NCBI GenBank assembly: GCA_039889245.1
Contig: JAZGVH010000002.1
Location: 4,030,001-4,094,000 of the forward strand
Direction of reading: 5' to 3'
DNA from: Dermatophilaceae bacterium Soc4.6
GTDB taxonomy: Bacteria; Actinomycetota; Actinomycetes; Actinomycetales; Dermatophilaceae
DNA: 64,000 nt
Numbering within the stretch: position 1 is the stretch's first letter; each line of letters opens with the position of its first letter. The position numbers and the translations under genes were made by a program. The notes beneath the pieces are model-generated. The model saw only the letters and a list, made by a program, of their open reading frames with translations. It was not told where the DNA came from and ran no database searches. Shown one piece after another: positions 49,625-57,359 of this stretch.

Positions 49625-49948
49625 CCTCGGAATCTCCCAAAAACCAGCCAGCCCTCACATTCGTGGGCAGTTGGTTCAAGCGAGGAATAAAATTCAGCGG
49701 GCCTCTTGTTCGTTTAACGGTTACGCGTGATCAACTTCAGTTTCGACCTAGGGCTTATCTTTCGGGAAGCAGTTATCCATCGGGAAGACATTCGATCCAT
49801 ATCTTATGGTGGCGGCGGGTTTCTTATCTGGTCGGCGGGAATACAAATTGTGACTCGTCGAGATGCTCGCCACTACTTTGCCGGGTTCAATAATGAATCT
49901 ATTATTGGGGGGTTGCGCTCTCAAGGCTATGCCGTGAATATCAGATAG
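49621..49948 (+). pseudogene. PH-like domain protein, frameshifted
   Basis: ATG 49621 gives a frame starting MTSESPKNQPALTFVGSW and reading LVRLTVTRDQLQFRPRAYLSG. Shortly after, coding character moves to the +1 frame, which reads IHREDIRSISYGGGGFLIW, then AGIQIVTRRDARHYFAGF and a helical LRSQGYAV end at 49948. Together these make one bacterial PH-like beta domain of about 105 residues, so a one-base indel near 49755-49790 is likely. It is clearly AT-rich compared with the chromosome. Function unknown. Confidence 0.55.
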
Positions 49949-50382
49949 CTTGATCCAACAATTTACTTGTTAGGGCATTGAGTTTCGCCTCTCGTGCTAG
50001 TCGCGCCTGTCGGATCGACATCACTAAGTGCCATCACCGGATCCGTATCGCGAACGTATCTTAAATGACGGGACCTCGAGTGTGCTGCACGATAGGCGAC
50101 AGGCTGGACACCGCCCTGAGGTGTCCTAGTGAAGGATCCTCGACCGGGACGAGCCGCAAACTGCTCGGTCAGTCCTCATGACGTCACGACCCTGCTCACG
50201 CACAAGCCGCAGAGAGCCAAGCATCCTGTTGAGCGTCTCTCGGTCGTGGCCGTGCCAAGCTCGGCGCCCCGAGCTGCGGTGTCCTCGGTCCCAGTTCTGA
50301 CCTGGGGCCCCGTACCCTTGCAGATGAGAGTTTCTCGTTGTTCCCGGAGCGCGATGAGCGCGCGACTGAGGGTGGTGTTGTC
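49949..50382. other. Intergenic, island centre
   Basis: About 430 nt. The first 150 nt are AT-rich and include a weak AACAA-N5-TTGTT stem near 49963. From about 50,107 the second copy of an island repeat appears. Frames on either strand after that are not convincing as genes. Confidence 0.4.
50107..50150. repeat. Island repeat copy 2
   Basis: Contains GACACCGCCCTGAGGTGTC, an inverted repeat of GACACC/GGTGTC around the shared CGCCCTGAGGTGT block, then GAAGGATC and ACCGG as in copy 1 at 48080-48120. Confidence 0.4.
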
Positions 50383-50838
50383 GTGGGCGGGTACCGGCCA
50401 TCGAGGGTGTGGGGCGCGGGCGTGCTGATTGGATGTGTCGTGGGGGCCGGCGGCTGCTCCGGGGCCTCGGGGGGATCTGCGGCGCCGTCGCCGGTGATCA
50501 CCTGGACGGCGGCAAAGGCAGCCGACATTGCGGAGCCGACGACGGACGCGGTCGATTACGGCGACGGCCCGGTCCGGGTCACGGCAGCATGGGGCGCACC
50601 TAGTCAGCTGCGGATCGTCACCTGGGCCAGTTCCGGCTGTCCACAGCTTCCCGACTCGGTAACAGGAACCGCACACACCATTACCGTTACCACCAAGGCG
50701 TTCAACCCCAGCGGAGACGGCTGCACCGCCGACGCAGCCCCGGCTACCGCGGTGGTGGGCGTACCGGCCGTCGTCGACCAGAGCGCGGCCACCACGCTTA
50801 CCATCAACGCCACGACTCTGACCCTGCCCGGCCGATAG
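50383..50838 (+). CDS. Putative lipoprotein
   Basis: About 151 residues from GTG 50383. A basic N-terminus (GGYRPSRV) precedes a hydrophobic stretch ending in a lipobox-like VGAGGC, then a Ser/Gly/Ala spacer and a beta-rich domain of about 110 residues with three cysteines (SSGCPQLPDS and SGDGCTAD among them). The layout fits a surface lipoprotein. A longer start at TTG 50338 is possible. No family is recognised. It precedes the secreted protease, so both may act outside the cell. Confidence 0.6.
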   Translation: MGGYRPSRVWGAGVLIGCVVGAGGCSGASGGSAAPSPVITWTAAKAADIAEPTTDAVDYGDGPVRVTAAWGAPSQLRIVTWASSGCPQLPDSVTGTAHTITVTTKAFNPSGDGCTADAAPATAVVGVPAVVDQSAATTLTINATTLTLPGR

Positions 50839-51005
50839 CAGGCCACTGGCTGCCTTTATACCGAAGGTCTCCTGCAGCATCCTGTGCTGCGGCTGTTTCA
50901 CCCCTGATCCTTGCTTCGACGTGGTGATGGGGTGGATGTCCGTGGCGGCGCCTGCCGCACGGCAAAGCGCGTCAGCGTGGACTGAAGGCTTGGGGTGCCG
51001 TTGTG

Positions 51006-52247
51006 ATGATTCGACGTAAGTTGTCGATGGCGCTGGTGGTCGGCGCAGTGTCGGCGGGTGTGCTTGGCCAGTCACCAGCGTTGGCGACCGTAGCCGAGAT
51101 GCAGCCGACAGCGGTTGGGTCCCCGACAGCCTCAGCAACCCCGGTGTCCGGGCCCAACATCGAGGCGCTGTACAGCCTCGTTCATGCCAACGGTGACGAG
51201 TACGCGGGCATCGCCGCCAACGGGCCCGAGGACGTCACCGTGATGGTGGTTGCGGGTCCCACGGCGAACCGGGCCGCCACCCAGGCGCTCACCCGGGCCG
51301 CCTCCGGCGCCGTCGCCGCTGGCACTGCTGGCGTCGACGCCACAGGCACCGCCCTGGTGTCCATCGGGTCAGGAACGATGCGTACCCGTGCCGTGGGCCG
51401 TTCGTTAACCCAGCTCCTCGCCCTGCAGACCGCACTCAATGACGAGATCGTCGCCGGAAAGCGGCCCGGCCTGGTCGGCACCGGTGTCGACGTGCTGGCC
51501 AACAAGGTCGAGGTCTACAGCCCCACCCCCGACCAGGTCCGCCCGTCTGTAGAAGCCGCCTACCCCGACCAGGTGCTCGTCAAGTACGGCACCGAGGGCA
51601 CGGCAGCCTCAGGCCGACAGAGCGACAGCGACCCGTTCTACGGCGGCGGCCGCATCAAACGCACCACCGACGGACGCGCGTGCACCAGCGGATTCCGCAT
51701 CACTGGGAGCGACGGCGTCGGCTACATGGTCACCGCCGGCCACTGCTTCGCCCAGAACGACACCGTCTACAACGGAACCGGCAGCGCCTCCCTCGGCAAG
51801 GTCACCTTCCGCCGCTACGGCAGTGACAACCTTGACAACGAACTCATCAGCGGTGCCAGCTACTCCGCAAGAATCTTCACCGGATCCACCACCTCGACCA
51901 CCTCCATCCCGGTGAAGTCGCTCGGATACTCCTGCGGGTACTGCAACGTCTACTTCAACGGCTCCTTCACCGGCCAGTCCTTGGGCAAGATCGACAGCAG
52001 TGACCCCAGCATCGGCACCTGCTTCCTGGTCTCCGGAGACTACTCGTGCGGCATCGTCAAGGTCAGCCCCACCAGCGGCACCCTCTGCGGCTCGGGCGAC
52101 AGCGGCAGCCCCGTCTTCGCAACCAACGGCAGCGGTGGCGCCATCGCCATCGGGATCGACCAGAGCTACTTCAGCGATGGCTCCTGCGGCTACACCATCC
52201 TTGGCAGGATCCTCGGCTACTGGGGCGCCACCCTCACCACCGGATAG
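51006..52247 (+). CDS. Secreted trypsin-like serine protease (S1 family)
   Basis: 413 residues. A signal peptide covers about residues 1-28 (RRKLSMALVVGAVSAGVLGQSPALA), then a propeptide-like region to about 205, then a chymotrypsin-fold domain. The catalytic triad is visible: His in VTAGHCFAQ, Asp in the DNLDNEL region, Ser in CGSGDSGSPVF. Four or more Cys in the mature part suggest disulfides. The pro-region plus small catalytic domain recalls the S1E/alpha-lytic proteases of Streptomyces. A GTG one codon upstream (51003) is an alternative start. No terminator hairpin is obvious. Confidence 0.85.
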   Translation: MIRRKLSMALVVGAVSAGVLGQSPALATVAEMQPTAVGSPTASATPVSGPNIEALYSLVHANGDEYAGIAANGPEDVTVMVVAGPTANRAATQALTRAASGAVAAGTAGVDATGTALVSIGSGTMRTRAVGRSLTQLLALQTALNDEIVAGKRPGLVGTGVDVLANKVEVYSPTPDQVRPSVEAAYPDQVLVKYGTEGTAASGRQSDSDPFYGGGRIKRTTDGRACTSGFRITGSDGVGYMVTAGHCFAQNDTVYNGTGSASLGKVTFRRYGSDNLDNELISGASYSARIFTGSTTSTTSIPVKSLGYSCGYCNVYFNGSFTGQSLGKIDSSDPSIGTCFLVSGDYSCGIVKVSPTSGTLCGSGDSGSPVFATNGSGGAIAIGIDQSYFSDGSCGYTILGRILGYWGATLTTG

Positions 52248-52872
52248 CGCGTAACAATGACAAGGCCGGACAAACTGAGCACGATGTCCTCCAGGGCTCC
52301 GGCTTGGATTGGTAGGCTGCTCGCCTCTCGCGGCGCCATGTGGCCGACGGCCCGCGCTGCCCCCCTACGCGATCTTGTCCGCAAGCCGAACCCCATACGG
52401 GAACGCCACAGGTCGGGCGCCGTGCGCCCGCAGAGGTGTCTTGCAAGACCCGCCCGGAAAAGATTCCCGCACGGGTGCCCCATGCGGGAAACATACCACT
52501 GGCCGGCACGTCGAGCCCTCGCCCGCCTGCGTCCTTGGCACCAACACAAACCCGGAACACCGACACGCCGCCGACACGAAAGTGGAACTCCGACACGAAA
52601 TCCGGATCCCTACAGAGAGACACTGCAGAGACCCGAGCGGGCGGCCCTGCCTGCGGCGGAAGCCGCTCAGTCACGGTGGCCGAGCGTGGCGTCGAGGCCG
52701 ACAACTCCGAGTCAGTGGGCGAGTTCATCGACTTCACCGCCGTTGCTCGTTTACTGGCGTCGTGCCGGGCGCGCCCCGGGCGCTCGACTGACGACCATGG
52801 GACATCTGGCGGTAGGACGGTCGGCACGCGATGGTCAGGCGATCGGCCGACCTCTGCACGCCCGGGCGCCCC
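52248..52872. other. Right part of the island, no intact gene
   Basis: About 620 nt. It contains an inverted repeat TTCCCGCA (52464-52471) / TGCGGGAA (52483-52490), and the related strings CCCCATACGGGAA (near 52389) and CCCCATGCGGGAA (near 52478). No frame has a credible start and family resemblance. It probably holds decayed genes. Confidence 0.4.
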
Positions 52873-52992
52873 TCAAGGGCGGTAGACGTGGGCGTGGTGG
52901 TTGCTCCGCACCACGCTGATCTCCTCGGTGCGGGCGTTGATCCGGCAGACGATCCGGTAGGTGTCGCGCCTCGCCGACCAGGGCCGACCTCG
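52873..52992 (-). pseudogene. RelE/ParE toxin, C-terminal fragment
   Basis: Minus-strand frame reading WSARRDTYRIVCRINARTEE and then ISVVRSNHHAHVYRP-stop (52873). This is the terminal third of a RelE-type toxin, whose family pattern is WSxRRGxYRVxYRI...VxxxxHRxxVY. Upstream the frame turns into Pro/Arg-rich sequence without the RelE N-terminus, and no antitoxin gene adjoins it. A truncated relic. Confidence 0.6.
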
Positions 52993-53060
52993 CGCCGGGG
53001 GGAGGGCTCACCCAGCCGATGGTGGGCTGGGCCCGTGCAAGACGATCCCGGCGATGAGCC

Positions 53061-53693
53061 TTACCTGACGCCCGATACGCGAAACTGTATCGAGATGCGC
53101 GGCCCGGACACGCTACGTGATTTCGGCACTGCGTGGTCCCAGGTGCGCTGGCAGGAGCCGCCCATCACCACCAGGTCTCCGGGGCCGAGCGGCAGGCGCA
53201 CGGTGGCGCCCACGCCGTCACGCGGGCGCAGGTGGAGGGACCGGGAGGAGCCGACCGACAGGATGGCGACCATGGTGTCCTCGACCCGGGAGCGGCCGAT
53301 GCGGTCGCCGTGCCACGCCACGCTGTCGCGTCCGTCGCGGTAGAGGCAGAGCCCCGCCGTGCGGAAGCGCTCGCCCAGCTCGGCCTCGTAGTGGTCCGAC
53401 AGCAGCTCACGCGCTGCGACCAGGGTCGCATGGGGCAGGAGGTCGTCGGCAGCGTAGAACGCCGTCAGCCGCGGCACGTCGACCACCGCGTCGTACATCT
53501 GGCGCCGCTCGGCCCGCCACGGCACCTGAGCCAGCAGCTGCTCCAGGAGGCCGTCGGCCCCTCGCAGCCAGCCTCTCCGCAGGTCGACCCAGGCACCGTG
53601 GCCGAGGGTGCGCCGCTCGGTGCCCGGGACGAGGGGGAGCAGCTCGCACGGGTCGTCGAGGTCGAGCAACGACGCCTGCATGGTCCACGACAT
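53061..53693 (-). CDS. alkB: AlkB-type 2-oxoglutarate/Fe(II) dioxygenase
   Basis: 210 residues. AlkB removes methyl groups from damaged bases by oxidative demethylation. The iron ligands are H128-x-D130 (WHGDRIG) and His187 (WDHAVPK); Arg199 and Arg205 (GPRISIQFR) bind 2-oxoglutarate and complete the core. ATG 53693 has TACGCT 6 nt upstream. The last 26 codons use more AT-rich triplets than the rest, and a divergent copy of exactly this stretch sits at 47229-47306. The C-terminus was therefore probably supplied by the inserted island, with function preserved. Confidence 0.92.
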   Translation of the reverse strand: MSWTMQASLLDLDDPCELLPLVPGTERRTLGHGAWVDLRRGWLRGADGLLEQLLAQVPWRAERRQMYDAVVDVPRLTAFYAADDLLPHATLVAARELLSDHYEAELGERFRTAGLCLYRDGRDSVAWHGDRIGRSRVEDTMVAILSVGSSRSLHLRPRDGVGATVRLPLGPGDLVVMGGSCQRTWDHAVPKSRSVSGPRISIQFRVSGVR

Positions 53694-53699
53694 GCGTCG

Positions 53700-53705
53700 A
53701 GCGTA
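53700..53705 (-). promoter_or_regulatory. -10 box of alkB
   Basis: TACGCT on the minus strand, 6 nt before ATG 53693. Confidence 0.4.
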
Positions 53706-53781
53706 GCCGAGTCATCGAACACCTGTCCGATTCCCCTGGCCGGTCCCCGCGGGTCGGCGCGGCATCCGGCCCCGCGCGGGT

Positions 53782-53787
53782 GAGAAT
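53782..53787 (+). promoter_or_regulatory. -10 box of recO-uppS
   Basis: GAGAAT, 6 nt before GTG 53794. Confidence 0.35.
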
Positions 53788-53793
53788 GGTGGG

Positions 53794-54663
53794 GTGCCGC
53801 TCTACCGAGACGAGGCGGTCGTCCTGCGGACGCACAAGCTCGCCGAGGCCGACCGCATCATCACGCTCCTCACGCGCCGCCGGGGCAAGGTCCGGGCGGT
53901 GGCCAAGGGGGTGCGGCGCACCCGCTCGCGCTTCGGCGCGCGGCTCGAGCCGTTCATGGTCGTCGACCTGCAGTGCTACGAGGGTCGCAACCTCGACACG
54001 GTCACCCAGGTCGAGACCCTCGCGCCCTACGGCGACGCCATCTGCCGCGACTACACCGCCTACACCGCGGCGACCGTCATGGTCGAGACCGCCGACCGGC
54101 TCACCGAGGAGCACGAGCCCGCGCCTCAGCAGCACCTGCTGCTCGCCGGGGCGTTGCGCTCGCTGACCGGCGGCGAGCACGACCCGTCTCTGGTCCTCGA
54201 CGCCTACCTGTTGCGCTCGCTCGCCGTGGCCGGGTGGGCTCCGAGCTTTCACGACTGCGCCAAGTGCGGTGCCCCCGGCCCGCACCGCAGCTTCAACATC
54301 GCCTCGGGGGGCACCGTCTGCCTCGTGTGCCGCACACCCGGGTCGGCGGCCCCGTCCGACGAGACCATGCGGTTGCTGGCCTCACTGCTCAGCGGCGACT
54401 GGGGCACGGCCGACTCCACCCCACTGCGCAGCCGGCGCGAGGGCAGTGGGCTGGTCTCGGCGTTCCTGCAGTGGCACCTGGAGCGGGGTGTGCGGTCGCT
54501 GCGGCACGTCGACCGCGACGGCCCGGTGCCCGTGGTGCGGGCGATCCCGACCCTCGAGCTCGAGGGGCTGGGAGCCGTCGACCTCAGCCGGGTGCAGCCC
54601 CCGCTCGACCGCCACCCCGCCCTCGACCAGCACCTCGCCGAGGCCGCCAAGGAGCCCGTGTGA
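53794..54663 (+). CDS. recO: DNA repair protein RecO
   Basis: 289 residues. RecO, with RecR, loads RecA on SSB-coated DNA and anneals strands. The OB-fold N-terminus ([39 protein letters not shown]) and a C-terminal helical domain with the zinc site CAKCG and CLVC are complete. GTG 53794. Its stop overlaps the uppS start (GTGA), the usual actinobacterial order. Confidence 0.96.
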   Translation: MPLYRDEAVVLRTHKLAEADRIITLLTRRRGKVRAVAKGVRRTRSRFGARLEPFMVVDLQCYEGRNLDTVTQVETLAPYGDAICRDYTAYTAATVMVETADRLTEEHEPAPQQHLLLAGALRSLTGGEHDPSLVLDAYLLRSLAVAGWAPSFHDCAKCGAPGPHRSFNIASGGTVCLVCRTPGSAAPSDETMRLLASLLSGDWGTADSTPLRSRREGSGLVSAFLQWHLERGVRSLRHVDRDGPVPVVRAIPTLELEGLGAVDLSRVQPPLDRHPALDQHLAEAAKEPV

Positions 54664-55442
54664 CCCGCACCTACGCCCGACCCTTCCCGCACCCGAGCGG
54701 GGCGACCCCGCCCGTGCTCCCGCCGGAGCTCGTGCCCCGTCACGTCGCGCTCATCATGGACGGCAACGGACGCTGGGCGAATGCCCGCGGGCTGCCCCGG
54801 ACCAAGGGCCACGAGGCCGGTGAGGCGTCGCTGCTCGACGTCGTGGCCGGGGCGATCGACATCGGCGTGACGCACCTGTCGGCCTACGCCTTCTCGACCG
54901 AGAACTGGCGCCGGTCGCCCGACGAGGTGCGCTTCCTCATGGGGTTCAACCGCGACGTCATCCGGCGCCGGAGGGACCAGCTGCACGAGTGGGGAGTGCG
55001 CATGCACTGGGTCGGGCGCACCCCCCGGCTGTGGCGCTCCGTGGTCAAGGAGCTCGAGGTCGCGCAGGAACTGACCAAGGACAACACCGGCCTCACCCTC
55101 TACTTCTGCGTCAACTACGGCGGCCGGGCCGAGATCGCCGACGCCGTCCAGCGCATCGCCGAGGAGGTCAGGGCCGGCCGGATCAAGCCGTCGTCCATCG
55201 ACGAGAGGACGATCCGGCGCCACCTCGACGTGCCGTCGATGCCCGACGTCGACCTCTTCGTGCGCTCCTCGGGGGAACAGCGCACCTCGAACTTCCTTGT
55301 CTGGCAGTCGGTATACGCCGAGATGGTCTTCCAGGACACCCTGTGGCCCGACTACGACCGCCGTCACCTGTGGCAGGCCATCGAGACGTATGCCGCGCGC
55401 GACCGCCGTTACGGCGGAGCGGTCGACACCCCACAGGCCTGA
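54660..55442 (+). CDS. uppS: Isoprenyl transferase (undecaprenyl/decaprenyl diphosphate synthase)
   Basis: 260-residue cis-prenyltransferase that elongates FPP with IPP to make the lipid carrier of cell-wall synthesis. The catalytic Asp lies in [20 protein letters not shown], with the further conserved [22 protein letters not shown] and [24 protein letters not shown]. Of the two actinobacterial paralogues, the one next to recO commonly makes the long chain. GTG 54660 overlaps recO by 4 nt. Confidence 0.95.
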   Translation: MTRTYARPFPHPSGATPPVLPPELVPRHVALIMDGNGRWANARGLPRTKGHEAGEASLLDVVAGAIDIGVTHLSAYAFSTENWRRSPDEVRFLMGFNRDVIRRRRDQLHEWGVRMHWVGRTPRLWRSVVKELEVAQELTKDNTGLTLYFCVNYGGRAEIADAVQRIAEEVRAGRIKPSSIDERTIRRHLDVPSMPDVDLFVRSSGEQRTSNFLVWQSVYAEMVFQDTLWPDYDRRHLWQAIETYAARDRRYGGAVDTPQA

Positions 55443-55451
55443 CCCGCGTCA

Positions 55452-55457
55452 TACGGT
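55452..55457 (+). promoter_or_regulatory. -10 box of the flavin reductase gene
   Basis: TACGGT, 6 nt before ATG 55464. Confidence 0.4.
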
Positions 55458-55463
55458 GGGCGC

Positions 55464-56963
55464 ATGGCCACTCGAGCAGACACCGCCCGCAAGACCGAGC
55501 CCGACACCTGGGACGTCGTCGTGATCGGTGGTGGGCCGGCGGGGGAGAACGCCGCCGACTACGCCATCCGGGGCACCTCCCGCACCGCTGTCATCATCGA
55601 GTCGGAGCTGGTCGGCGGCGAGTGCTCCTACTGGGCCTGCATGCCCAGCAAGGCCCTGCTGCGCTCGGTCGAGGTCGCCCGGATCGCCACCGGGCTGCCG
55701 GGGCTGGCCGGCCGGATCAGCTCGCGGGGGATCGACGTCAAGGCGGTGCTCGCTCGGCGCGACTCCTTCACCTCGCACCTCGACGACGCCGGCCAGGTGA
55801 AGTGGGCCAAGGGCGCGGGCATCGACGTGGTGCGAGGGAGAGCGAGGCTCAAGGGCATACGCACCGTCGAGGTCGAGGGCGCCGGAGCGCCGCGCACGAT
55901 CCACGCCCGTGAGGCCGTCATCCTCGCCACCGGCACGACGGCCTCCGTCCCTCCGATCCCCGGCCTGGCCGAGGCCCTGCCGTGGACCTCGCGCGACGTC
56001 ACCAACCTGCACGAGGTGCCGCGCCGGGTCGCGGTGATCGGCGGGGGTGTCGTCGCGTGCGAGGCCGCGAGCTGGCTGCTGGGTCTCGGGGTCGAGGAGC
56101 TGACCCTGGTCGAGCCGGGGGAGCGGCTGCTCGGGCGGGCCGAGCCGTTCGCGGGCGAGCTCGTGCGGGCAGGGCTGCGCGCACGCGGGGCGACGGTGCT
56201 CACGGGTCGGTCGGTCACCGGCGTCACGCGTCGCGAGCCGAGGGAGCGCGGCGTGGGGCACGTCGCGGGTGGGAGCGTCACGCTCGAGCTGGGGCGGCGC
56301 CGGGTGGTCGCCGACGAGGTCGTCGTCGCGACGGGGCGCACCCCCTCCACGGCCGACCTGGGCTTCGAGACCCTCGGCATCGCCGACAGCGTCGCGGCCA
56401 ACCGCGGCTATGTCGCGGTCAACGACCGCCTCGAGGTCGAGGGCGTGCCCGGGCACTGGCTGTATGCCGTGGGCGACGTCAACGGTCGCGCCCTGCTCAC
56501 CCACATGGGCAAGTACCAGGCCCGCATCGCGGGCGCCGTCATCGCGGCCCGCGCGCGCGGCGAGCGGGTGGCGGGCAAGGAGTACCGCGACCTCTCGAGC
56601 GAGCGTGCCGTCCCGTCGGTGACCTTCACCGCACCCGAGGTGGCCAGCGTCGGTCTGACCGAGGCGGCTGCGGTGGCGGCGGGCGTCGACGTCGAGACCG
56701 TGGAGTACGACATGGCCTCCGTCGCCGGGTCGGCCCTGCTGCGCGACGACTACGTCGGTCGGGCCAAGCTGGTGATCGACCGGTCGCGCGACACCCTGGT
56801 CGGCGCGACCTTCGTCGGTGACGGCAGCGCCGAGCTGCTGCACTCGGCCACCGTGGCCATCGTCGGGTCCGTGACCCTGGCCGACCTCTGGCACGCGGTG
56901 CCGAGCTATCCGACGGTCAGCGAGGTCTGGCTGCGTCTGCTGGAGGCCCGCCGCTCGAGGTGA
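55464..56963 (+). CDS. FAD-dependent pyridine nucleotide-disulfide oxidoreductase
   Basis: 499 residues. The FAD motif VVIGGGPAGENAADYA, the redox pair Cys-x4-Cys in GGECSYWACMPSKALL (standard enzymes have GGTCLNVGCIPSK), the NAD(P) motif AVIGGGVVACEAA, the second FAD motif WLYAVGDVNGRALLTHMGKYQ and a C-terminal dimerisation domain ending HAVPSYPTVSEVW with its His-Glu pair are all present. Close in form to dihydrolipoyl dehydrogenase and mercuric reductase but not diagnostic for either. The substrate is unknown. Confidence 0.85.
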   Translation: MATRADTARKTEPDTWDVVVIGGGPAGENAADYAIRGTSRTAVIIESELVGGECSYWACMPSKALLRSVEVARIATGLPGLAGRISSRGIDVKAVLARRDSFTSHLDDAGQVKWAKGAGIDVVRGRARLKGIRTVEVEGAGAPRTIHAREAVILATGTTASVPPIPGLAEALPWTSRDVTNLHEVPRRVAVIGGGVVACEAASWLLGLGVEELTLVEPGERLLGRAEPFAGELVRAGLRARGATVLTGRSVTGVTRREPRERGVGHVAGGSVTLELGRRRVVADEVVVATGRTPSTADLGFETLGIADSVAANRGYVAVNDRLEVEGVPGHWLYAVGDVNGRALLTHMGKYQARIAGAVIAARARGERVAGKEYRDLSSERAVPSVTFTAPEVASVGLTEAAAVAAGVDVETVEYDMASVAGSALLRDDYVGRAKLVIDRSRDTLVGATFVGDGSAELLHSATVAIVGSVTLADLWHAVPSYPTVSEVWLRLLEARRSR

Positions 56964-56966
56964 CCG

Positions 56967-57359
56967 TCAGTCGCAGTCGGAGCAGGTGCCGATGATCTCG
57001 AGGGTGTGCTCCACGTCGCGGAAGCCGTGCTCGGCGCTCACCGACGCGGCCCACCGCTCGACGGCGGGGCCCTCGACCTCGACGGTGCGGCCGCAGTGGC
57101 GGCAGACGAGGTGGTGGTGGTGGCCGGTGCTGCAGCTGCGGTAGACGGCCTCGCCGTCGCCGGTGCGCAGCACGTCGACGTCGCCCTCGGCGGCCAGCCC
57201 CTGGAGCGTGCGGTAGACGGTCGCCAGCCCGATGGTGTGGCCGGTGGACCGCAGGCGGGCGTGCAGGTCCTGGGCCGAGGTGAACTCGCGGCCCTCGAGC
57301 AGCGCCTGCGCCACCAGACTCTGCTGACGGGTGGGACGACGTGTCGTGCGCGCGCTCAC
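56967..57359 (-). CDS. zur: Fur-family zinc regulator (Zur)
   Basis: 130 residues. The winged helix contains DLHARLRSTGHTIGLATVYRTLQGL, and the metal sites are HHHHLVCRHCG and the C-terminal CSDCD. Zur represses zinc uptake when loaded with zinc. The assignment as Zur rather than Fur rests on linkage: its start GTG 57359 overlaps the end of znuB, and a Zur box lies before znuA. The whole unit znuA-znuC-znuB-zur would be autoregulated. Confidence 0.9.
   Translation of the reverse strand: MSARTTRRPTRQQSLVAQALLEGREFTSAQDLHARLRSTGHTIGLATVYRTLQGLAAEGDVDVLRTGDGEAVYRSCSTGHHHHLVCRHCGRTVEVEGPAVERWAASVSAEHGFRDVEHTLEIIGTCSDCD

Larger units (their letters stand above)
47229..53138. mobile_element. Putative 5.9-kb genomic island in the 3' end of alkB
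   Basis: The segment lies between an orphan alkB 3' end and the intact alkB, in direct orientation. Its contents are accessory: a glycosyltransferase, lipoprotein, secreted protease and several decayed genes. Its central part (about 49.4-50.1 kb) is clearly more AT-rich than the flanks. No integrase, transposase or tRNA is visible, so the mechanism is unknown and the element would be non-autonomous or a remnant. Confidence 0.55.

Noticed and set aside
52234-52827. A 197-codon minus-strand frame at the right side of the island.
   Set aside because: No ribosome site, uneven composition and no family resemblance; overlapping frames are equally open.
47229-53138. Island as a phage-defence island.
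   Set aside because: None of its recognisable genes (glycosyltransferase, lipoprotein, trypsin-like protease) is a known defence effector, and the toxin relic is truncated.
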